Assembly: GCF_014982745.1 (NCBI RefSeq)
Contig: NZ_JADCKA010000001.1
Coordinates: 1-64,000 of the forward strand
From: Gallibacter intestinalis
Lineage (GTDB): Bacteria; Bacillota; Clostridia; Peptostreptococcales; Anaerovoracaceae
Direction: 5' to 3'
DNA length: 64,000 nt
Numbering within the stretch: the stretch's first letter is position 1; each line of letters begins with the position of its first letter. The notes under the pieces are model-generated. The model searched no databases, was not told the origin of the DNA, and saw only the letters and a list, made by a program, of their open reading frames with translations. Made by a program: the position numbers and the translations under genes. Shown piece after piece: positions 1 to 8,514 of this stretch.

Positions 1-69
1 ATAGCCACCTTCACCTTTAAGATAGGCTTTTACTACAGATTTCTTAAATTCAAAGCTATATTTTGCCAT
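1..69 (-). CDS. IS3-family transposase OrfA, N-terminal fragment
   Basis: Twenty-three codons are visible before the window edge, beginning MAKYSFEFKKSVVKAYL. This is the usual start of IS3/IS150-group OrfA proteins, which begin with a helix-turn-helix that binds the element's terminal repeats. The ATG at 67-69 follows a GGGAGG-like ribosome site in the IS leader. Only the first part of the HTH is present, so the subgroup cannot be assigned. Confidence 0.7.
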   Translation of the reverse strand, partial: MAKYSFEFKKSVVKAYLKGEGGY

Positions 70-127
70 AACAAAACCGACCTCCCAACTGTTAGATATT
101 TAGGTCTAACTTTTGGGGGTCGGTTCA
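1..127 (-). mobile_element. End of an IS3-family insertion sequence (cut by window start)
   Basis: The region holds the 5' end of a transposase OrfA and the terminal part of the element. An imperfect palindrome (75-96 against 105-125; arms AACCGACC...GTTAGA and TCTAAC...GGTCGGTT) lies between the OrfA start and the presumed element tip near 127. Such hairpins are common at IS3/IS150-type ends and reduce read-through transcription into the transposase. The opposite end lies outside the window, so the boundary and any target duplication cannot be confirmed. Confidence 0.75.
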
Positions 128-172
128 ATGTTTTACAGGAAAACCTCCTTTTTTATTGCATCTTATATTCTG

Positions 173-1147
173 TTATTTGAGCCTTACTGTAATTTCTCCG
201 GTGGAAAGGGTTGTGAAGCTTCCGTCGGAAAGCCTTACCACAAGGCCGCCGTGATTATCTATATCCACTGCGGTGGCATCGTATTTATTAGCTATATCCG
301 TAACGGGAGTAGGATATACGGTCACTTGTTTTCCCAAAACTACGGAAAGGGATTTGTAATCGGCAATAAACGATGAGTCGCCTTTTTCAAGGGATTCGAC
401 TATATCCAGCAGCTTGTCTATAATCTCTGCGATAAGCTTGTTTCGTTCAAGTCCTTTTACGTTGAGAGCGCCGGCTTTTTTTTCGAGACCTTTGCTTTTA
501 AAATCAGAAGAGGAGCAATTTATACCTATGCCCACTATCAGTCTGCTTATCTGTCCTGTTTCGAAGTCTGCTATTCCCTCCGTGAGGATTCCGCAGATTT
601 TTTTGCCGTCAAGATAGATGTCGTTAACCCATTTGATGCCAGCTTCAAGTTCGCAGATTTCACGGATAGCTTTTGCTGTGGCAACTGCAGCAGCTGAAGT
701 TACCAGAAGAGAACCTTCCGTGCCCATGGTAGGCTTAATGATAAGGCTTAGATAAATTCCTTTATCTTTAGGGGAATAAAAGCGTCTTCCCATTCGTCCT
801 CTGCCTGCTGTCTGTTCTTCGGCTATAACTGCTACTGGATACTGCGCGTTGTCTGCAGCAAGAGCAACGGCACGGCTGTTTGTGGAGTCTACGACATCGT
901 TAATCTGTAGGGATACTTTATGCTTTAGATAGCTTTGTATACCTTCGGAGGAAATCCTGTCGCTATCTTTGGACAGAATGTATCCTACGCTTTGAGCTTT
1001 CTTTATATCAAAGCCTTCCGCCCTGAGAGCGTTGACCGCCTTCCATACGGCGGTGCGTGACACTCCCAGGCTTTGGGCGAGAGCTTCACCGGAAACGGCG
1101 ATTCCTTTATTTTTTTCAAGTTCTTGTAAAACTTTATCCTTTACCAT
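173..1147 (-). CDS. birA: Bifunctional biotin-protein ligase / biotin operon repressor
   Basis: The 324-residue protein has an N-terminal winged helix (residues about 1-65, with SGEALAQSLGVSRTAVWKAV) followed by a biotin ligase catalytic domain with the GRGRMGR loop near residue 116 and the IKWVNDIYL segment near 192. It makes biotinyl-AMP and transfers biotin to carboxylase or decarboxylase carrier proteins; with the HTH it can also repress biotin genes. Length is normal for the two-domain form. It lies 25 bp downstream of an ABC exporter pair on the same strand and may be read from their promoter. A strong ribosome site (AAAAAAGGAGG, 145-155 minus) follows its stop codon just before the IS end, suggesting that the next gene was lost to the insertion. 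Confidence 0.93.
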   Translation of the reverse strand: MVKDKVLQELEKNKGIAVSGEALAQSLGVSRTAVWKAVNALRAEGFDIKKAQSVGYILSKDSDRISSEGIQSYLKHKVSLQINDVVDSTNSRAVALAADNAQYPVAVIAEEQTAGRGRMGRRFYSPKDKGIYLSLIIKPTMGTEGSLLVTSAAAVATAKAIREICELEAGIKWVNDIYLDGKKICGILTEGIADFETGQISRLIVGIGINCSSSDFKSKGLEKKAGALNVKGLERNKLIAEIIDKLLDIVESLEKGDSSFIADYKSLSVVLGKQVTVYPTPVTDIANKYDATAVDIDNHGGLVVRLSDGSFTTLSTGEITVRLK

Positions 1148-1172
1148 CTCTTATCCTTTCGATGAGTTTGCC

Positions 1173-3044
1173 CTATTCAAACTGGCTGTTGTAGAGTTTT
1201 GCATAGAAGCCGTCCTGAGCTATGAGGCTTTCGTGGGTTCCCTGCTCTACGATATCTCCGTGATCCATTACAAGTATGTGATCCGCATCTTTGATGGTGG
1301 AGAGCCTGTGGGCGATTATAAAGCATGTTCTGTCTTCCATCAGGTTTAACATTGCCTTCTGTATCAACTTTTCCGTTCTGGTATCTACGGAGCTTGTAGC
1401 TTCGTCCAGTATAAGTATCGGATTGTCTGAAAGAAGGGCTCTTGCTATGGTGACAAGCTGTCTTTGACCTTGGGAGAGGTTGCTGCCGCTGCCGTTTACC
1501 TCCATCTGATAGCCGCTTGGCTGTGTCATTATATGATGGTGGATATGGGCGTCCTTGGCTGCCTGTACAACTTCGTCGTGGGTTGCATCTTGACGGCCGT
1601 ATTTTATGTTTTCTTCAACGGTGCCGCTGAAAAGCCAGCTGTCCTGAAGCACCATACCGAACATTTCTCTTAAGTCATATCTTGAGAAATCTTTAATATC
1701 ATGACCGTCTATGGTGATGGAACCGCCGTCTAGTTCGTAGTATCTAAGCAGGAGCTTCATGATTGTCGTTTTACCGGCTCCCGTAGGTCCTACTATGGCA
1801 ACTCTGTCACCCGGCTTTGCATCAAAACTGAAATCCTTGATTACAGGCTCGTCTTTAGAGTATCCAAATCTCACATGGTTAAAGGAAACCTGCCCCTTAA
1901 GCTGGGAAATGTCGATGTGATGCTTTGGATCGGAAGTTTCGTTTTCTGTACCGAAGGCATCTTCCTCGTCCTTTTCCTCAATGAAGTCAAATACTCTTTC
2001 TGCAGCCGCCGCTGTGGACTGGAGCAGATTTGCTGCCTGGGAAACCTGAGATAAAGGCTGGTTGAAGGAACGCACATACTGGATAAATGACTGTATGTTA
2101 CCTATAGAAACCGAACCGTTTATAGCCAGGTATCCTCCGAGTATGCAGACTGCAACATATCCCAGATTTCCGATGAAGTTTGTTATAGGCATCATCATAC
2201 CTGAAAGAAACTGGGATTTCCAGGAGGAAGAGTAAAGTGCATCGTTTATTTCGTCAAATTTCTCTATGGAATCCTCTTCTCTGTTGAAGGCTTTAATTAC
2301 CGTATGACCGTCAAACATTTCTTCCACATGGCCGTTTACATCGCTTAGGTCATCCTGCTGCTTTCTAAACTGCACTTGGGACCTGGAAACTATAAGCTTT
2401 ATAGCCAGGGCCGAAAGAGGCAGCACTATAAGCGCAGTAATTGTCATCAGTAGATTGATTCTAATCATCATTATCAGTATACCGACAATCATTGTGGCAC
2501 TGGTGATAATCTGAGAAATTGACTGGGACAGAGACTGGTTAATGGTTTCTATATCGTTTATCATATAACTCTGTATCTGTCCGTGGGTACGGTTATCAAA
2601 ATAGCTTACAGGAAGTCTGTCGATTTTCTGAGACATCTTTTCCCTAAGCTCGTATGTGACTTTCTGAGATACACCGGCCATTATATAGCTTTGTGAAAAT
2701 GAAAATACAAAGCTGATTGCGTATAGGCATATCAGAAGTATTATGGTGTCGAGCAGTGCACTGAAATCTATGCCAAGAGGGGACATAAGTCCTTCAACAA
2801 TCGTATCTGTGGCATCACCTAAAATTGTTGGTGATACTATGGAGAACACAGTGCTGACTATGGCAAATATAAATACCACTGCCAATTTAAAGGAATGAGG
2901 ACGCAGATAGCGCAATAGCTTTTTCATGGTGCCGCCAAAGTCGGTAGCCTTTTCACCTGGCATCATTCCGTGACCACCTGGACCGCCAGGACCTGGACCG
3001 CGGCGTCTTCTCTGTCCAACATGTCTATTATTTCTTTCAGCCAT
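1173..3044 (-). CDS. ABC exporter half-transporter (intact ATPase site subunit)
   Basis: The 623-residue protein has a fused six-helix membrane domain (about residues 40-340) and a nucleotide-binding domain. The N-terminus is Gly/Pro/Arg-rich. Walker A is GPTGAGKTT, the signature is LSQGQRQ, and Walker B with catalytic Glu is ILILDEATSS. It overlaps the 3' end of the next upstream half-transporter gene by 8 bp, so the two are translationally coupled and most likely form a heterodimer. Families with this MarR-ABC-ABC arrangement usually export drugs, peptides or lipophilic compounds; the substrate cannot be read from sequence. Confidence 0.9.
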   Translation of the reverse strand: MAERNNRHVGQRRRRGPGPGGPGGHGMMPGEKATDFGGTMKKLLRYLRPHSFKLAVVFIFAIVSTVFSIVSPTILGDATDTIVEGLMSPLGIDFSALLDTIILLICLYAISFVFSFSQSYIMAGVSQKVTYELREKMSQKIDRLPVSYFDNRTHGQIQSYMINDIETINQSLSQSISQIITSATMIVGILIMMIRINLLMTITALIVLPLSALAIKLIVSRSQVQFRKQQDDLSDVNGHVEEMFDGHTVIKAFNREEDSIEKFDEINDALYSSSWKSQFLSGMMMPITNFIGNLGYVAVCILGGYLAINGSVSIGNIQSFIQYVRSFNQPLSQVSQAANLLQSTAAAAERVFDFIEEKDEEDAFGTENETSDPKHHIDISQLKGQVSFNHVRFGYSKDEPVIKDFSFDAKPGDRVAIVGPTGAGKTTIMKLLLRYYELDGGSITIDGHDIKDFSRYDLREMFGMVLQDSWLFSGTVEENIKYGRQDATHDEVVQAAKDAHIHHHIMTQPSGYQMEVNGSGSNLSQGQRQLVTIARALLSDNPILILDEATSSVDTRTEKLIQKAMLNLMEDRTCFIIAHRLSTIKDADHILVMDHGDIVEQGTHESLIAQDGFYAKLYNSQFE

Positions 3045-4785
3045 CGATTGCTACCTCCTTTCCTAATTCTTCTTCACTGAGCTGCGATAATGCGATTTCC
3101 TGATATATTTTGTTGGAAGCCAAAAGCTCCTTATGAGTTCCTATGCCGGCGACCTTTCCTTCGTCCAAAAGGACAATCTGATCGGCATCAAGGATTGTAT
3201 TGATTCGCTGAGCCACTATGATAAAGGTGCTTCCTCCGACCTTTTCCTTGAGAGCTGCTCTCAGGTTTTTATCTGTCTTAAAGTCAAGAGCCGAGAAGCT
3301 GTCGTCGAATATATACACTTGTGGGTTTCTTATAAGGGCTCTTGCAATGGAAAGTCTCTGTTTTTGTCCTCCTGATACGGAAGTTCCGCCCTGGGCAACA
3401 TGGGTATCAAGACCGTCAGGCATTTTCTCTACAAAGTCTAGAGCCTGTGCTGTTTTAAGAGCATCTATCATTTCTTCCTTTGTGGCATCCTCTTTACCGA
3501 AGGAAAGGTTTGAGGCTATTGTTCCGGAAAACAAAAGGCCCTTCTGAGGAACAATACCTATATGCTCTCTGAGTTCGTGCTGAGGAATATTTCTTATATC
3601 AACTCCGTCTAGAGTTATGCTGCCTCCGCTGATGTCGAAGAATCTCGGAATCAAGTTTACGAGGCTGGATTTTCCGCTTCCTGTACTACCTATGATAGCC
3701 GTTGTCTGGCCCGGCAGAGCGGTAAAGCTGATATCCTCAAGGGTCTTTTCCTCTGCATCTGGATATGCAAAGTCCACATGGTCAAAACGTAGAACTCCCT
3801 TTGCTTCGTTGATATGCTCAGGCTCTTCTTTATCCTCGATGGAAGGCTCCACTGCAAGGACTTCGCCGATACGTCTTATGGAGACGATGGCTCTCGGTAT
3901 CATGATAAACATCATGGTGATTACCAAGAAGGAGATTATGATCTGCATGGAGTACTGGAGGAATGCTAGCATATCGCCTATCATAAGGCTAGCGTCTCCA
4001 ACCATGTGAGCTCCAACCCATACGATGAGAATGCCCGAGAGGTTCATCACCAACATAAGGGCAGGGAACATAAATGACATGGCCCTGTTTACAAATATGC
4101 CAAGCTTTGTAAGATCCCTATTGGCATTGTCAAAACGTTCTTCTTCGTAGGTTTCGGAGTTGAATGCTCTTACCACCAAAAGACCTGAAAGTCTTTCGCC
4201 TACGATAAGGTTTAATCTATCCAGTTTGGACTGGAGTACCGAAAACTTCGGCATAACAAGCACGAACATCAGCGCCATGATAAGCAGGACCACTAAAAGG
4301 GAAAGACCTATGGTCCATGTCAGGGACGGTGAAGTGTTTAAAGCTTTAATAAGCGCTCCGATACCCATTATAGGTGCATAGCAAGCCATTCTTAATATGA
4401 GAATGGAAGTCTGCTGAACTGTCTGGATATCGTTGGTTGTTCTCGTTATAAGGGAAGCTGTCTGGAACTGATCGAATTCCGCAGCGGAAAAAGAAGTTAT
4501 CTTTTTAAATAGAGAGCTTCTTGTATCTCTCAGCGCCCTTGAGGCTACCCTGGATGAAAAGAAACTGGCACCTATAGCGCACAGCATGCTGCCTGCTGCA
4601 ATAATCAACATCATAATTCCAGTGCTGTATATGTAGTCCATATCCTGCTTTATAATACCGTCATTGATGATGTCGGACATGTAGCCCGGCAGAGCTAGCT
4701 CGCACATGGCCTGTCCGAAGAGCAAGGCTATGATGAGTATTATTGCCGGAATGCAGGGCTTAAAGAATTTTAAAACCTGTTTCAT
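3037..4785 (-). CDS. ABC exporter half-transporter (degenerate Walker B subunit)
   Basis: The 582-residue protein has six predicted membrane segments followed by a nucleotide-binding domain with Walker A GSTGSGKSS and signature VSGGQKQRLS. Walker B reads VYIFDDSFSALD, so the usual catalytic Glu is Asp. One degenerate site of this kind is typical of heterodimeric ABC exporters such as BmrCD and TM287/288, where the partner supplies the competent site; here that partner is the adjacent 1173-3044 product. The start codon overlaps the MarR stop (ATGA-type, 4 bp). The unit is therefore regulator, degenerate subunit, intact subunit. Confidence 0.9.
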   Translation of the reverse strand: MKQVLKFFKPCIPAIILIIALLFGQAMCELALPGYMSDIINDGIIKQDMDYIYSTGIMMLIIAAGSMLCAIGASFFSSRVASRALRDTRSSLFKKITSFSAAEFDQFQTASLITRTTNDIQTVQQTSILILRMACYAPIMGIGALIKALNTSPSLTWTIGLSLLVVLLIMALMFVLVMPKFSVLQSKLDRLNLIVGERLSGLLVVRAFNSETYEEERFDNANRDLTKLGIFVNRAMSFMFPALMLVMNLSGILIVWVGAHMVGDASLMIGDMLAFLQYSMQIIISFLVITMMFIMIPRAIVSIRRIGEVLAVEPSIEDKEEPEHINEAKGVLRFDHVDFAYPDAEEKTLEDISFTALPGQTTAIIGSTGSGKSSLVNLIPRFFDISGGSITLDGVDIRNIPQHELREHIGIVPQKGLLFSGTIASNLSFGKEDATKEEMIDALKTAQALDFVEKMPDGLDTHVAQGGTSVSGGQKQRLSIARALIRNPQVYIFDDSFSALDFKTDKNLRAALKEKVGGSTFIIVAQRINTILDADQIVLLDEGKVAGIGTHKELLASNKIYQEIALSQLSEEELGKEVAIDG

Positions 4786-5240
4786 ATCCTGTTTTCCTTT
4801 CCTATTACTACATTTGATATTATTTTGTTAAGAGAGTTTATAAGATTTTCCATCTCTTCATCGGAAAACCCTGTGGCTAACTGAGCGGACCATTCCTTTT
4901 CCATATCTATTAGTACCTTAACTGCTGATTTGCCTCGGTCAGTAAGATAAAGATGGTGGATTCTTCGATCCTGTTCATCTGCCACTCGCTGGACATATCC
5001 GTCCTTTTCCAGCTGGGCTACAGTTTTTGCAACGGCACCCTTGTTAAAGTGCAGGGCTTCTGCCAGCTGATTTTGACTGAGACCCTCGTTAAGGTATATG
5101 GTCATCATAAAAGGTGGATGAGCCCCTGCCATGTTTTCCTTCTTTAGGCGTCGTGATATATATATCTGTGAATGCCTGTGAAGAGTGGAAAAGGTCTTAA
5201 ACAGCGTATAACCTAAATGATTGCTTTCTATTTTTAACAC
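4782..5240 (-). CDS. MarR-family transcriptional regulator of the ABC exporter
   Basis: This is a winged-helix regulator of about 150 residues with the MarR core (LSQNQLAEALHFNKGAVAKTV, then a DEQDRRIHHLYLTDRG wing). It leads the operon with the exporter pair and presumably represses its own promoter. The start is uncertain. The only in-frame standard codon near the ribosome site is GTG at 5238-5240, which overlaps the AGGAGG (5240-5245). A normally spaced start, 8 nt after AGGAGG, would be an ATA codon at 5229-5231. Confidence 0.88.
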   Translation of the reverse strand: MLKIESNHLGYTLFKTFSTLHRHSQIYISRRLKKENMAGAHPPFMMTIYLNEGLSQNQLAEALHFNKGAVAKTVAQLEKDGYVQRVADEQDRRIHHLYLTDRGKSAVKVLIDMEKEWSAQLATGFSDEEMENLINSLNKIISNVVIGKENRI

Positions 5241-5254
5241 CTCCTAAAAGAGTA

Positions 5255-5315
5255 TAGTTGCCTAAACAACTAATAGTAATTATAGGATTTTGTCACATGG
5301 TTGTCAATACAACTA
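5255..5315 (-). promoter_or_regulatory. Consensus promoter with two MarR-type operators
   Basis: On the minus strand TTGACA (5302-5307) and TATAAT (5279-5284) are separated by exactly 17 bp. Two palindromes of form GTTG-N6-CAAC flank them: TAGTTG-N6-CAACTA at 5255-5272, downstream of the -10, and GTTG-TCAATA-CAAC at 5300-5313, overlapping the -35. Binding at both would block polymerase, so this is the likely autoregulatory site of the MarR gene. Confidence 0.8.
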
Positions 5316-5355
5316 AAAATATAAAATGCTTTTTGTGCGTAGAAGCCGGTACCGG

Positions 5356-5364
5356 TGGTATAAT
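5356..5364 (+). promoter_or_regulatory. Extended -10 promoter element
   Basis: TGGTATAAT (TGn plus TATAAT) lies 47 bp before the CmpB-family gene. No good -35 is seen, as is usual for extended -10 promoters. Confidence 0.55.
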
Positions 5365-5410
5365 CACATATACACAGATATGATATTCTGGAAGATGAAC
5401 GGAGGAATTT

Positions 5411-6247
5411 ATGCAGATTTATGACCTTTTAATATACTTTTTTATATACGGATTTATAGGATGGGTTGTGGAAGTGGCCTTTCATGCAGTAGCTCAGCAT
5501 AAGTTGGTAAATAGAGGATTTCTCAACGGTGCCATATGTCCGATTTACGGTGTGGGAATGGTGGTGCTTATAGTGTGCCTTGAGCCTGTAAGCAATAATC
5601 TGTTTTTGCTTTTCGCCGGCTCCTTGGTTATTTGCTCGGTTTTGGAATTGATAACGGGGTTTGCCTTGGAAAAGATATTCGGCCACAGATGGTGGGACTA
5701 TTCCGATGAGCCACTTAATATAGGAGGATATATCTGTATTAGATTCAGTATATGCTGGGGGTTTGCAGGAGTATTTGCCATAAAGGTGGTTCATGACGGT
5801 GTAATGCATCTTACGGATTTATTGCCGCAGACGGCTCAGATTGTGCTGGCTGTGGTGCTTTCGGTGTTGCTTGTCATAGATGCTGCTGCAACGGTAATCA
5901 ATGTGCGCGGCCTCAACAAGGAGCTTACTCATATTGATGAAATGGGAGACCTTATAAGGAAGATGTCAGATGATTTAACGGAGCATATATATGAAGGCTC
6001 TATCAGTGCCGCAGAAAAAATCGATGAAAAGAGACCGGAAATTGAAGCGGATATTGAGGCGAGAAAAGCCGAATTTGAAAAGCGAAGGGAAGCCTTTGGA
6101 AGGAAAAAACAAGAAGCTGCAGATTCCCTTTCCTATGTACAGAGAAGACTTATCCGTGCTTTCCCTAAGGGTCATTCCATAAGGCATAGGGAAGCCATGG
6201 AGCATCTACGAAGTAGAATAATGAACAAAAATTTTAAAAAGCAGTGA
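5411..6247 (+). CDS. CmpB-family (putative ABC transporter type IV) membrane protein
   Basis: The 278-residue protein has about five hydrophobic segments in residues 1-170 and a charged C-terminal tail (about 190-278) rich in Glu, Lys and Arg that looks helical or coiled. The N-terminal GFIGWVVEVAFH and the GAICPIYGVGM segment match the Firmicute family annotated as ABC_trans_CmpB. No ATPase partner is adjacent, so transport is an annotation rather than an established function. It is monocistronic, between an extended -10 promoter and a strong terminator. Confidence 0.75.
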   Translation: MQIYDLLIYFFIYGFIGWVVEVAFHAVAQHKLVNRGFLNGAICPIYGVGMVVLIVCLEPVSNNLFLLFAGSLVICSVLELITGFALEKIFGHRWWDYSDEPLNIGGYICIRFSICWGFAGVFAIKVVHDGVMHLTDLLPQTAQIVLAVVLSVLLVIDAAATVINVRGLNKELTHIDEMGDLIRKMSDDLTEHIYEGSISAAEKIDEKRPEIEADIEARKAEFEKRREAFGRKKQEAADSLSYVQRRLIRAFPKGHSIRHREAMEHLRSRIMNKNFKKQ

Positions 6248-6266
6248 AATAAATCCACTGCTTTTT
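6236..6266 (+). terminator. Rho-independent terminator
   Basis: An 11-bp perfect stem (AAAAAGCAGTG / CACTGCTTTTT) overlaps the stop codon of the CmpB-family gene and ends in a T-run. Confidence 0.9.
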
Positions 6267-6537
6267 AAAAATGCTTATGTAAAATATTTATTATATTAAA
6301 GAGCGTAGTTGTGAAGGAAGCTCGTGCAAAGAGGAATTTAAGCCTCCTTCAAGATTATTGATTAGTAGAACAAAACTATCTATGCACATATTATATGATA
6401 TAAACTAACAAATGGATATAGTTTTTTGTGATGTAAACACATCGAAAAACTTGATAATACTCGTTACTACAGGTATACTGACAGTGGCAGGGGATATGAC
6501 TACACAGGAATGACATGATGAAAGGGAGTAGAACAAG

Positions 6538-7476
6538 ATGAAATTTGAGCAACTGGAACAGCTGGTAAAGATAAAGGAATGCGGGTCCATAAGCAAGGCA
6601 GCGGTGGAACTCCATGTGGCTCAGTCCACATTAAGCACTTCCGTAAAAAATCTTGAGGAAGAACTGGGATGTAAGCTTATTGAAAGAGCCAACAAGGGTG
6701 TTACTCTTACATCTGCAGGCACGGAAGTGTATAACCAAAGCAAGGCCATATGTGAAATGGTCTATAATATGAAAAAGAGCATATCAGGAGAGACTGATGA
6801 GGATAAGGTGCTTTCCGTTTCCAACAATTACAGCATAATTGGAAAGGATATGTTTATTGCCCTGTATAACAAATACAGTGGAAAGCATTGCAAATTTAGA
6901 ATACAGGAAGCTTCTGTATCTGAGGCCATAGAAAACGTGGCTTCGGGAGTGTCTGAAATAGGACTGGTGCGTTTTCCGGAGGATAACAGGGATATGCATC
7001 TTCGTACTATGAAAAGACAGGGCGTCGAATATCACAGGATGAGCCTAAAGAGGATGTGCGTGGTTATAGGAGAAAAAAATCCGTTCTATAACATGGAAGC
7101 AAATACCATTAAGTTGGAGCATTTAACGCAGTTTCCTTTCGCCGGATATTACGACGAAGAGTCGGATGTTATCTTTGAGAAGTTGCTTCCGAGGACAAAG
7201 CGCCTTAAAGAAAACATCAGCATTGGCAGCGTGGATCACCTTAAAGAGGTTATCAGAAATACAGATGCTTTTACACTGGATGTATATAAGGAAAAGGAAT
7301 TTAACAGTGAATGGTACGAGGGCGTGCGATATATTCCTATAACGCCGACAATCTGGTGCGAATTTGGCTGGATAAAAAAGAAGGAAAGGGAACTAAGCCC
7401 TATAGCCGACGAATATATACATGACCTGGATAGGCATTTTAAAGAATTTTGGAAAGATAGAGACGACATCGTCTGA
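6538..7476 (+). CDS. LysR-family transcriptional regulator
   Basis: The 312-residue protein has an N-terminal winged HTH (residues about 1-60, with GSISKAAVELHVAQSTLSTSVKNLEEELG cut here only by description) and a periplasmic-binding-like effector domain. The start is set by AAAGGGAG eight bases upstream. It stands alone; neither neighbour is divergently paired close enough to be an obvious target, so the regulon is unknown. The 270 bp in front (6267-6537) hold no gene that I can support. Confidence 0.9.
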   Translation: MKFEQLEQLVKIKECGSISKAAVELHVAQSTLSTSVKNLEEELGCKLIERANKGVTLTSAGTEVYNQSKAICEMVYNMKKSISGETDEDKVLSVSNNYSIIGKDMFIALYNKYSGKHCKFRIQEASVSEAIENVASGVSEIGLVRFPEDNRDMHLRTMKRQGVEYHRMSLKRMCVVIGEKNPFYNMEANTIKLEHLTQFPFAGYYDEESDVIFEKLLPRTKRLKENISIGSVDHLKEVIRNTDAFTLDVYKEKEFNSEWYEGVRYIPITPTIWCEFGWIKKKERELSPIADEYIHDLDRHFKEFWKDRDDIV

Positions 7477-7491
7477 TGCCGTCTTTTTTTT
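7461..7491 (+). terminator. Rho-independent terminator of the LysR gene
   Basis: The stem AGACG/CGTCT, with an inner GACGA/TCGTC alternative, is followed by nine T residues. The stop codon lies within the hairpin. Confidence 0.8.
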
Positions 7492-7500
7492 TGCATAAAA

Positions 7501-7575
7501 AGAAAATGCCCGTTGACAATATACCTCGAAACAAATAGGGAGATTATATAGGGGTGTATATTTCAGGCATTTTCT
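7501..7575. other. Nested inverted-repeat element between convergent genes
   Basis: A perfect 10-bp repeat (AGAAAATGCC 7501-7510; GGCATTTTCT 7566-7575) encloses a second pair (AATATAC 7518-7524; GTATATT 7556-7562). On the minus strand the outer stem is followed by a short T-run, like an intrinsic terminator of a small RNA. It lies beyond the terminators of both neighbouring genes, so it does not seem to belong to either. It could be a small structured RNA or a short mobile repeat remnant. Confidence 0.4.
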
Positions 7576-7635
7576 AACTTTAGTTTATCATTGTGGGAAA
7601 AACCCGAGCATAGTAAAATACGATTGAAATCAATC

Positions 7636-7676
7636 AATAAAAACGATAGCGGGCACTTTTGACGAAAGCACCCGCT
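7636..7676 (-). terminator. Rho-independent terminator of purC
   Basis: On the minus strand, AGCGGGTGCTTT pairs with AAAAGTGCCCGCT (two G-T pairs) and is followed by a T-rich tract (TTTTTATT). Confidence 0.85.
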
Positions 7677-7708
7677 ATATTTGCAATAATTGATATTATC
7701 AGCTTTTA

Positions 7709-8386
7709 TTAGTCGAACAGAAGTCCAGGAAGCTTGAGAGGTTCGATGTATTCACCATCTTTGTAAACTCTCATGTTACCGCCTGAGATTTCGTCTACCA
7801 GAGTAACCTTGCCGTTAACTCTTCCGAATTCAAGCTTAATGTCGTAAAGGTCCATTCCCTTCTTCTTGAGTTCTGCTTCAACAATCTTTGTGATTCTCTT
7901 AGTCAGATCCTTCAGCTGTTCGTATTCGTCAGCAGTGAGGATTCCCAGAGTATCGAGAGCGTCCTTGGAGATAGGAGGGTCTTCTCTGTCGTTGTCCTTA
8001 AGGGTCACTTCTACGAAATAATCCAGGTCCTGACCTTCTTCACAGTAGTCGCCATATCTTCTGAAGAAGCTTCCTACAGCTTTAATTCTGCAGATAACTT
8101 CAAGGCCCTTACCGAAAAGCTCAGCAGGTTTTACAACCATTTCAGCCTTGTCAACATCGGCGCTTACAAAGTGAGTAGGGATTCCTTCTGCGGCAATCTT
8201 GGAGAAGAAGAAGTCTGTGAGTCTTACACAGATTTTACCCATTCCTTCAATGGAAAGTCCAACTGTGTTGGCACCTGGGTCAAATACTCCGTTTTCGCCT
8301 GTTACATCGTCTTTGAATTCCAGCAGATAGTTGCCGTCACCCATATCATATACATTTTTGGTTTTTCCTGTGTATACCAGATTCAT
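7709..8386 (-). CDS. purC: Phosphoribosylaminoimidazole-succinocarboxamide synthase
   Basis: SAICAR synthetase catalyses the ATP-dependent addition of aspartate to CAIR in purine synthesis. The 225-residue protein starts MNLVYTGKTKNVY, the usual nucleotide-binding strand of the family, and carries the SIEGMGKICVRLTDFFFSK segment and DEISGGNMR near the C-terminus in place of the common DEISPDTCR. It is slightly shorter than the usual 235-240. AAGGAGG is well spaced before the ATG. It is monocistronic here, with no other pur genes in the window. Confidence 0.93.
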   Translation of the reverse strand: MNLVYTGKTKNVYDMGDGNYLLEFKDDVTGENGVFDPGANTVGLSIEGMGKICVRLTDFFFSKIAAEGIPTHFVSADVDKAEMVVKPAELFGKGLEVICRIKAVGSFFRRYGDYCEEGQDLDYFVEVTLKDNDREDPPISKDALDTLGILTADEYEQLKDLTKRITKIVEAELKKKGMDLYDIKLEFGRVNGKVTLVDEISGGNMRVYKDGEYIEPLKLPGLLFD

Positions 8387-8426
8387 TTATGTACCTCCTT
8401 ATCAACAGATAACTTGCGATAGACAA

Positions 8427-8435
8427 ATTATAACA
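8427..8435 (-). promoter_or_regulatory. Extended -10 promoter of purC
   Basis: TGTTATAAT on the minus strand (TGn-TATAAT) lies about 40 bp before the purC start. The -35 is weak. Confidence 0.5.
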
Positions 8436-8514
8436 CCGCATAGTTATAAATTCTACAACTAATATCAGGGTTTTTATTGAAAATATCTATACCTAAATAT
8501 AATCTCTATAAACT

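Noticed and set aside
113-376. Plus-strand ORF at the IS/birA junction
   Set aside because: It crosses the IS end and runs antisense to birA.
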